From assembly GCF_024763615.1 (NCBI RefSeq), contig NC_077224.1, positions 77,882,712 to 77,946,711 of the forward strand: a stretch of DNA of 64,000 nt, in the 5' to 3' direction. The DNA is from Phlebotomus papatasi. Lineage: Eukaryota; Arthropoda; Insecta; Diptera; Psychodidae. The translations under genes and the position numbers were made by a program. The stretch's first letter is position 1. The number at the start of each line of letters is the position of its first letter. Under the pieces are notes generated by a model. The model was not told the DNA's origin and searched no databases. It saw nothing but the letters and a program-made list of their open reading frames with translations. Positions 56,043 to 64,000 of the stretch are shown piece by piece.

Positions 56043-57270
56043 AAGTCTGATAAGTTTTATAATTTTCCTAGAAACATTCAATACAGTGAAATTGTGACAT
56101 TCTTTTCTGCCCAATCAATAAATTTGATTTAAAATTTTTACTGTTCTAAAAGAATGAATAAATGATGCCCGAGGAATTCAGTTTAATTTCTCATTTACAT
56201 AATTCTAATAAACGTGTAACGTGTAATTGGAACATTCATGCAAAAAAAAAGAAACTATATGATATATCGTGTTATAGTTAAAACAAAATATACTGTTATT
56301 CTTACGAAAAATTAATTAGTGATTAATTAAATTTTGCAATTGCATTATGGATTAAATGCTAACGTTGGTGGTTTTTATGCCAATAATAAATTTTATTAAA
56401 ATTGTCTGGCAATGAAATTGAATAATTTTCATCATTCAGCAACAAGCTCCAACATTCCATAAATATTTCAATTGAACAGTGAAAAAGTCCACTCATCAAA
56501 AAGTGTACTTGAAACGATTGAAGGAAAATACGTCAATTTATGACGGTTTCTTTTTTTTTATCAACAAATGTATTTCGCAAAGAGCTGTTGTGATAAGGCA
56601 CACTCACTGAAAAGTTTTTCAATTATAAAATACTGGGATATTCGGATAAGAAGATAATATAAGTATTAAAAAAAAGCTTCTTAAAAATAATTAAAAATTA
56701 CTCTAGTAAAAGATACCATTATTCCATTTACTAGACTAGATGTTATGTTGCAAACAAAAATTTAGTAGAAAATAATCCAAAAAAACAAACTTGAACCTCG
56801 AACAACTCAAAAGTATGAAAACGTGTAACAATCGTAATGAAAATTACCTTAAAAAACTCATTAAACAACCAAAGGAATAAAATACAAATTTAAACCTCTT
56901 CTAGTGGAAAATTTAAGAACGATAATAATTCAAATTTTTGGTGCTATTCCAAAATAAACTATTTATAATAGCGCAACATAACTTCTTGTACATTTATTGT
57001 ATTTTATGTGTTGGAAAATTTACTCATTTGAAAATAAATTAAATTGTAAAGCAACATGATACGAAATAAAAAATCCTATCATACTTTAGAGCCAATTGTA
57101 ATTATTAAAAATTATCAAACGAAAGATGAGACAGAATATTCTCTGTTTATTTTCATAATTTTAGTTGAGATTTTTACCATCTCTTTTAAAATTAAAATCA
57201 AAGGTGAATTGAGGAAAAAAATGTGACCAATTGAAAACCACAAAATTTGATATCGAAAGACAATACTCTC
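56043..57270. other. Intergenic, AT-rich
   Basis: Nothing recognised on either strand. Confidence 0.4.
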
Positions 57271-57274
57271 TATA

Positions 57275-57480
57275 GGGGAAACGGGGACACCAACAAACAC
57301 GGGGCAGGACAGAACACTGCAATTTGTTAATTAGATATTAAACTTTAGAGGGCGAGACCTGTATGAATTCATAGATACTAATATAGATGCTTGCCCACTG
57401 AAGAAATGTTCGCCATAGACCAAGTACCGTTCCACCATAGACCAAGAAACGTTCATCAAAAAAGAGCATTTTGATTAGAT
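57275..57480 (+). mobile_element. MITE family D, partial copy
   Basis: ggggaaacggggacaccaacaaacacggggcaggacagaacactgcaatttg end with TA in front. The right end is not resolved. Confidence 0.5.
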
Positions 57481-57579
57481 TTGCATGTGTATGTAATACA
57501 CAATTAGGGGAAGGCTTTCACGCTTCGCACACTTCATGTTTTCCCCAAATTCTTTTAATTAATTTGACCTGGGGCCCCA

Positions 57580-57785
57580 GTCAAAATCTCGATAACCATA
57601 ATCCTAAACGCAAAAAAAATGAAAAGGCCAAAATCCTGAATGGGTCAAAATCAAGAAAAGTCAAAGTCCCTAATGGGCATAATCACGAAAGAGTCACAAT
57701 CCCGAATGGGCTGAAATCCCGAATGCTTCAAAATCCCGTAAAGCCAAAATACTGAAAGGGTTAAATTCCTGAAAACCAAAAATTC
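57580..57785 (+). repeat. Degenerate ~17 bp tandem repeat (caaaatcccgaatgggc)n
   Basis: About eleven imperfect units of (c)aaaatcccgaatgggc. The inverse unit (ttcgggattttggc) occurs at 58635-58690, framing an intervening ~850 bp that contains a partial family A copy. Confidence 0.65.
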
Positions 57786-58063
57786 AGAATTCTTAAGTGT
57801 TATAGCCCCTCCTACAATTTCACCCGGATAATTATTCTACTCCTTATATTGGACTTTAGATTAGAGACTTATGGCTGAGACTTAGCGCTAAGTCTTAGTG
57901 TGAAAATATCAGGTTGTGGCTAACCCCCAAAAACGAAAGGTTTATTGGTTTGTTAGTGACTTATCGATGACGACGCACCCTTGCAGTGGCACAATGAAAC
58001 ATAAAATCAATCATTACGCGTATTCACGTAGTGTTTTATGATGTTGTAAACGAAAAACTGATA

Positions 58064-58538
58064 GGGAAAAGGCTCATAATTTTGTCTAGTTTCTTATTTT
58101 GGACACTATGAGGATAAAATTGGACACTAAAAATAAATTGATTAAAATTACGGATTTTTATTCCAATATTTGATGAATAATGAATTCTATCTAAATATTT
58201 GTTCATTTTGGAAGATTTTAACACTAAATACGTTAAATTTTAAATATGATTTAAGTTGAGATTGCTTTGTTGAAAATTCAGTGTGAGTAATTGCTTACGA
58301 GAAATATGACAGAACTTCGTGTTTACTTCAGTCTTATTTAGCTGTGGTGAAGTACTAACAATGTTTCTTCACTCTTTTTGAGGTGAGATTTGCCTTGTGA
58401 ATTAGATTTTTCGTGTGAAAAATGGGAAATTTTCTAAGACATTCACCAGTGATGTGATACTCCTTATTTTGGACAGGTGTTTTTCTCACGAAATTTCGTG
58501 AAGTTTTAGTTTTTGTGATGACTAGGTTGGACAAATGT
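58064..58538 (+). mobile_element. Transposon family A, copy 4, 3'-truncated
   Basis: Starts gggaaaaggctcataattttg after TA. It carries a ~60 bp internal deletion near 58380 and breaks off after ggttggacaaatg, just as the short ORF would begin. Confidence 0.75.
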
Positions 58539-58634
58539 ACCTATACCAAAAGAGTACAAAATGAAATTTCTCCACCATGCTCGACAGAGAAATAATTTTA
58601 TGCATAAACGTTTATGAACGCACTTTCAGGATGA

Positions 58635-58690
58635 TCATTCGGGATGTTCGAATTATGGCCCTTTCGATATTTTGGCGTTCGGGATTTTGG
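58635..58690 (-). repeat. Inverse units of the 17 bp repeat
   Basis: ttcgggatgttcgaattatggccctttcgatattttggcgttcgggattttggc is about three units of the 57580-57785 array on the other strand. Confidence 0.55.
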
Positions 58691-58969
58691 CCGACCACTA
58701 CCCGGAACTATGAACTTGATGAGATTATGCAAGCAAGTTTGCCAACCATTAAGAGATATTATTATTATTATTAATTTTATAAGGGATATATTTGTTACAA
58801 TTCAATCATGTTGTCGTATTTCCCGTATTGGAAGAATCTACTGATCATAGATCGCCCAGGGACAATGTGAATATTTCTTCCATGCTCCCGGAGTTTTTGG
58901 GCACAAGGGGTGTACTTTCATTACGCTATATCAAAGTGATAATGTCTTTTTTCTAGACATTAAGATCTT

Positions 58970-59053
58970 TTCACCGAGCGGGACTCGAACTCAGAGCTGT
59001 AAGTCAAGCCGGGGATCTATCCGACCAAGGACCAATGATTTTGCCTATTGTAC
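58970..59053 (-). mobile_element. tRNA-like retroposon (SINE or tRNA pseudogene), 11 bp target duplication
   Basis: On the minus strand it has a B-box-like gagttcgagtcccgc and an A-box-like tggtcggatag with tRNA-like spacing. The T-stem pairing is broken. CATTAAGATCT is repeated exactly at 58959-58969 and 59054-59064. Confidence 0.6.
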
Positions 59054-59711
59054 CATTAAGATCTCGCATCAAAAGCTAAGCTAAATTGAGTAAAAAATTT
59101 TGAAATACTTCTAAGTGTATACAAATAAATTTTAACGTATTAGTCCCGAAACTTAATCGAAAAATTGACGCCAAATACATTTTGCATACATTACGGCGTT
59201 TCTGTAACTTATTTGAAAGAAATCTCCTGAGCGTATTCAAATTTTTTGGGTACATAATGACATTTTATGCAGTTTTCTCGTTTTTAAAAATATAACATAA
59301 TCTTGGGACCCCCTATAAAAAGAATTTTTTTTTAAAAAAAGCAATTTTGCACGAAAATTCTTCTCTCAAAGGTGCCCCACTTTCCCCTAATGAGATAATG
59401 CCTTGGGACTTATTATTCAAAATTCGTGAATTAAAATACCTATATATTCAAATTTGAATTAGATCAACACGATTTGTTTGTTAGTTTTATGGGTTTTATG
59501 ATTATCTGAAGGATTTATTTTCTAGAAATTCTTTTTATAAGACAAATGTAAAATATGTTAATATGCACATGTAACATGTATTGGCGTATTTTCTCTCCAG
59601 TTTGCCTTTTCAAACAATAGTTTAAATTTATTTTCATACCAGCTGCAACGACATTTTTCTCGTGAAAAAAGTTTAGCAAGAAAAAGTTTCATTCAAAATT
59701 TCACAAGTTAT

Positions 59712-59977
59712 GACCAGCGCACAATAACTTTTGTTTGTAAACATGTTTACAAAATTTCCAAACAACATGTTGTTGTGTCAACAACATGTTTAGTAAACAA
59801 AAGTTATTGTGCGTTGAGCATTATGCCCAACGCACAATAACTTTTGTTTTGTAAACATGTTTGTGACATTTCAGTGAGAGTGAGTGAAATCTAGATCTAG
59901 TCATCTCGCTCTCTCTCATAGAAAATTATGAAAACATATTTACAAACAAAAGTTATTGTGCGCTGAGCATTACACCA
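59712..59977. mobile_element. Palindromic element family E, copy 3 (compound)
   Basis: Four occurrences of the cgcacaataacttttgt motif in alternating orientation, a caacaacatgttgttgtg inner palindrome and one complete ..gagtgaaatctagatctagtcatctcgctc core. Confidence 0.6.
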
Positions 59978-59979
59978 TG

Positions 59980-62715
59980 TCTGTCAATATTTGCCCCAGT
60001 ATTTTTGAGAACTCCCATAAAAGCCATTTTTAAATAATAACTGAAAAAACACATTTCTTAAGGAAAAAATAGTCATCTTGTCACATTTTGCCCCATGTTT
60101 CCCTATTATTCTTACACTACTGTTTCATTTTATAAAATTTCTTCTATCAAACTGATTAGATATACTTAGAGAGAAAAAATGTCTTATCTCACTATACCAA
60201 TATAATAGCAAATCGAATGTGGTATGCATTGGTCAGGGTTAAAAAAAAACGCACAAAATACTTGGTTGCTTGAAAAAGAGAAAAATTCGAATAATCTTTT
60301 TCATTATTCAAACACCTTTCACCGGACCATTTTTTTCGCGAATCGGCTTTCTGTAGTCACTCTTTGCTTATACACTCTTTTGCCCATGAATTTATCAACA
60401 TACACAGCATCTCGGTTCATTTTGAGATCGAATGAATATGGTGTAAAAATCCGTAAAGTCAGTGATACTGAGGTGTAACATTTAGCAAATATAATATCGT
60501 ATCTTACAATCTTGTAGATTTTCTCCTATTTTGTGTTCTTCTAATTATAACCAATGCTCGTGTATAAATTTCGCGCATATGTGAAGAAGAAGAGACTCAC
60601 AGTGATATATAGAAGAATTAGAAATGAAGATAGAAAATTTACTTTATACGAAAGACGGCCACTATAATTTTCTTATTTTACTCAAAATGATGATTATGAG
60701 TTTGTAAGAAGAAAAAAAAAACATGACAAGAATGATAGAATTCCTTTCTCTTTTTCCATATACCATCCCACCAGCAATCAATTGGGAAAAAAATGCCAAA
60801 ACGTCCACACTTAAAATTAATTGTGATCTTTAAAATGTGCCCCCAAGTAAAATTTTAACATTTAAAGAGCCGGAAATTAACCGGTTTCGCTTACACTCAT
60901 GATTGGCTTTTTATTGTCAAAAAACCAAAGGAATAATTTAGTCTTTTGTTCCATTTTTTGTTCTTAAAGAAATTTATGCAAGTGTAACACAATTTTAAAA
61001 GACAAAAAGGTATAATCAATATGAAAAATTTCATCTTTTAATCTCTCACCCAATTTTATTTAGTTGTTTTTTTTTTCAATACGATCTCGTTCACTCTACC
61101 CAAAAAAAAAAACCAATAAATGTTAATTCCGACTAAGATACTCGACAATTTTCCGTTGATAGACGGTTTTTTTTTCTGATAATTTCTCCATATTCCACGA
61201 AATTTTGTGCAATGACGGAATTTTCAACACGTTGTTCACATTTTTGCGCCGATTGGAGATTAAGAACTTGAGTTTAAAAGTCACACCGATAATGTTACCA
61301 ATCAAAATATATATAAGTACAATATTCCTCCATAGGCCAAGAGCGCCAAGAGCATTAACTTGTCACTGTATGCTCCACAATTCAATACAAATTTATTTAA
61401 TGTATATATGTATAGATGTGTTCCAAGTGGTAGAATTTAACAAAAATGCTGCTAACGTATTTGTTGGAGGCAAAACTTCTCATAAAACCCGCTGAAAAAA
61501 AGTATCCACGTTGCACGTTTTTTCCCGCCTGAACGTTGTTATTTTTTTCTCTCATTCATACACTACTTGTCTCTCTCTCTCTTACAGCCCCAAAGTATTA
61601 TTCATTCACAACACTTGTTAAGTAATCTTACTGATTACCCATCAAGTGGTCACTGTCTCAATAGCCAGGATAATTAATTTATAAGGGAGCTGTTATTATT
61701 GTCACGCTTAATGAAATTTACTTAGTCGTATCATTATGAGTTGCTCTTAATTCAAGAATATTTATTTAAGTAAAATCTACGATCATTAACCAAATTCAAT
61801 ATCACCAAATGCTATCCTTGAGCCAAAAGGAAGACAACTTGCTCGTGTTCTCTCATCGAAAGAAAACAAAAAACCTTGGTAAATTAGTATATATATAAAA
61901 TTCAAATGAAAAAAAAAATAGCGTAATATACTGACCCAGGAATAAGTTACGTTAATGTTCTTTCTCTCTTGCTTCCCATTTTTTTCTCTCTTTTGCTTCT
62001 TTATATCTTTTAACTCTTCACGGTTCGTCTCGCGAAAATTTATTTTATAAGAATGAACTTGTGTACACTATCATCCAAGAGGCGGAATTAAATATAATTC
62101 TTTTACTCTTTTCCTTCTCAATAAAATAAAAAGTAGCTATATCTATATGATAAAATACATATATATACAATCTGACCATATCCACAACACGCTAATCACT
62201 GAGCCCTGAACAAATCCAGAGAATTTCTCTCTTTCCCACTTTATACTTGTTTTATTTTTAATTCAGATAAATGTTTATTTAAAAAGAATAAATATTAATA
62301 TGGATTTTAATTTTATAAGCCTTTTTCGACATTGTGTTATAATTGTGTTCCTATGTGTGGTGGGATGCAAACAAATTAAATATTTAAAACAGGCAAAAAT
62401 ATTTACCTATTGATTTGCAATTAACAAATGCTTTTGGTGTTGGTTGCAATAACAAGAAAATTGTGTCATTAAAAGCACATTGTGTGTGTAAAAATTGCTG
62501 AAAAACTGTCCAAGCTTTCAAATGATTCATCATTCACCAGTAGTGACAAACTAAACTAGGGTAAATGTGCTAATTCAAAACCATTTCCAGACGCTTTAAC
62601 TTTGACAGAAGATTCAACACTTTAAGTTCAATTCTTTTTTTCTGAAGAGAATCACATAAATTTGCTCCTTGACTCTTCTAGAATGTTACTGTTTAGTGAA
62701 AATTCTTTAGATATA
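59980..62715. other. Intergenic, no gene recognised
   Basis: AT-rich with A- and T-runs, a (CT)n tract at 61571-61583 and an (AT)n tract near 62155. Could contain UTR or promoter of a gene beyond the window. Confidence 0.35.
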
Positions 62716-63782
62716 GGGTAAGTGCTCATAATTTTGGACAGTTTCTAAATTTGGACACTTTGAGGGTAAAATTGGACACTAAAAATAAATTGATTAAAAT
62801 GATGGATTTTTATTCCAATATTTGATGAAAAATGAATTCTATCTAAATATTTATTCTTTTTGGAAGATTTTGACACTAAATACGTTAAATTTTGAATATG
62901 ATTTGAGTTGAAATTGCTTTGTTGAAAATTCAGTGTGAGCAATTGCTTACGAGAAATATGACAGAACTTCGTGGCTTACTTCAGTCTTATTTAGTTTTGG
63001 TGAAGTACTAACAAAGTTTGTACGCTGTTTTTGAGTGATATTATTGAATATTCATTGAATATTGTGTTGATTCACGTTACTGATGATTTGTACATTTGAC
63101 CCGAAGTGAGATATGCCTTGTGAATTATATTTTTCGTGTGAAAAATGGGAAATTTTTTAAGACATTCACCAGTGAGGTGATGATTCTTATTTTGGACAGG
63201 TGTTTTTCTCACGAAATTTCGTGAAGTTTTAGCTTTTGTGATGACTAGGTTGGACAAATGCCTGGAGAAACAAAGGAGCATCATCTCTACGAAAGAGATG
63301 TAGCGAGAAATGCCTTGAGAGGCTCCCGGAAAGGTCAGGGAATGAGCGAATCTGCACGTACTTGGAGTATCGAAGTCAACTCACTTTAATGAATGATATG
63401 GAAAGTTTCCGGGCTTCTGTGACATTCTACGTTTCCCTTACATGAACAGGAAGAGGACTTGGTAAGATTGGTTCATAAAATGAAGAACAATAGGCATCCT
63501 GTTGAGGCGGATTATCTGTCCAAATTTACAGACAAGTTGTAAAAATTAATAACCAAGTTGTCCAAAATAAGAGTCAAATTCACCTCTACATATCAATTCA
63601 TTTTTAAACGTATTAAAACTAATTTTAGTAAAAATGAGATGATAAATAGCTTGCCAAGTTTCTAAACAATCTTTCTGAAAAGAGAGTAACAAAAAAAGTC
63701 AATTAGTATTGAAAATATCGCACTTCAAACTTGGGATATCGATGCTTATATGCAGACTGTCCAAAATTATGAGCACTTCCCC
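62716..63782 (+). mobile_element. Transposon family A, copy 5, intact, 1067 bp
   Basis: TIRs gggtaagtgctcataattttggacag and mirror, TA at 62714-62715 and 63783-63784. One base shorter than copy 3. Confidence 0.88.
63258..63389 (+). CDS. Family A short ORF, psq-like, copy 5
   Basis: 43 codons, starting MPGETKEHHLYERDVARN, same length as in copies 1-3 although the last residues differ. The next frame downstream is shifted by one base compared with copy 1. Confidence 0.4.
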   Translation: MPGETKEHHLYERDVARNALRGSRKGQGMSESARTWSIEVNSL

Positions 63783-63847
63783 TAATTTAAAAACTTCTTA
63801 AATACAAGAAAAACACACAAGTGCAAAATGCTTCTACTGGAAACAAA

Positions 63848-63968
63848 TTAATCCAAATGGCGACAAGGGAAATTTTCTAATTGGAGACAAACAGTGTAAG
63901 TGAAACCGCGACGAAAGTCTTCCAAAATCTTGTTGAGTTGCTCTTGAGTGCAGGATTTGTACTTATTC
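63848..63968 (-). CDS. Candidate terminal exon with psq-like helix-turn-helix
   Basis: Acceptor taatctacccccag at 63969 and up, then a 39-codon frame NKYKSCTQEQLNKILEDFRR, ending PCRHLD and TAA at 63850-63848. TQEQLNKILEDFRRG and the later L.NFP resemble a psq HTH (..L..A...+.G ... A......P..TL), one residue shorter than usual. It could be the last exon of a gene lying beyond the right edge, or part of a transposon. Confidence 0.3.
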
Positions 63969-64000
63969 CTGGGGGTAGATTATTTAAGTAAGTGAACCCG

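Noticed and set aside
57471..57755. 94-codon ORF with repeated KSRK/PNG units
   Set aside because: It is a translation of the degenerate 17 bp DNA tandem repeat.

Overview
This window looks like nuclear DNA of an insect, most likely a dipteran (possibly a nematoceran fly). The reasons are strong AT bias, spliced genes with 100 bp to 6 kb GT-AG introns, an insect-type nutrient amino acid transporter of the SLC6 family, and an Akap1/spoon-type KH-Tudor gene. The species assignment is inference. Layout: two protein-coding genes converge. On the + strand, nine constitutive-order exons (2707-25813) encode an SLC6/NAAT-like sodium-coupled amino acid transporter. Its N-terminal exon was not found; the stop codon and a poly(A) signal lie at about 25.8-25.9 kb. 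On the - strand, four coding exons (40334 down to 30511) encode a mitochondrial-outer-membrane AKAP1 homologue: N-terminal signal anchor, KH domain and Tudor domain. A likely 5' UTR exon lies near 47.8-48.2 kb. A short psq-like helix-turn-helix exon candidate sits at the right edge (63848-63968, - strand). Everything else is intron or intergenic DNA crowded with short TA-flanked inverted-repeat elements (MITE-like), many nested in each other. At least nine sequence-unrelated families share the end pattern TA|GGG(G/T).A. hAT-like (8 bp target duplication) and Harbinger-like (TAA duplication) elements, non-LTR retrotransposon 3' ends and a tRNA-like retroposon with an 11 bp target duplication are also present. 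Most notable signals: (1) two adjacent 104-nt exons (14813-14916 and 15342-15445) encode alternative versions of transmembrane helix 6, the substrate/Na+ pocket helix, in the SLC6 transporter. Both have good splice sites. Including both or skipping both shifts the frame into an early stop, so the gene is built for mutually exclusive use and could make two transporters of different specificity. (2) A 1.25 kb TA-flanked element (41854-43108), itself inserted in another transposon, carries an intact two-exon 88-codon reading frame with a well-formed 117 bp intron, as expected for a captured gene fragment. (3) A ~1.07 kb transposon family keeps an intact 43-codon psq-like reading frame of identical length in four copies. 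(4) An 875 bp element contains about nine copies of a CACTATTATAGTG-type palindrome. The two main genes have no evident functional link; they are simply neighbours.
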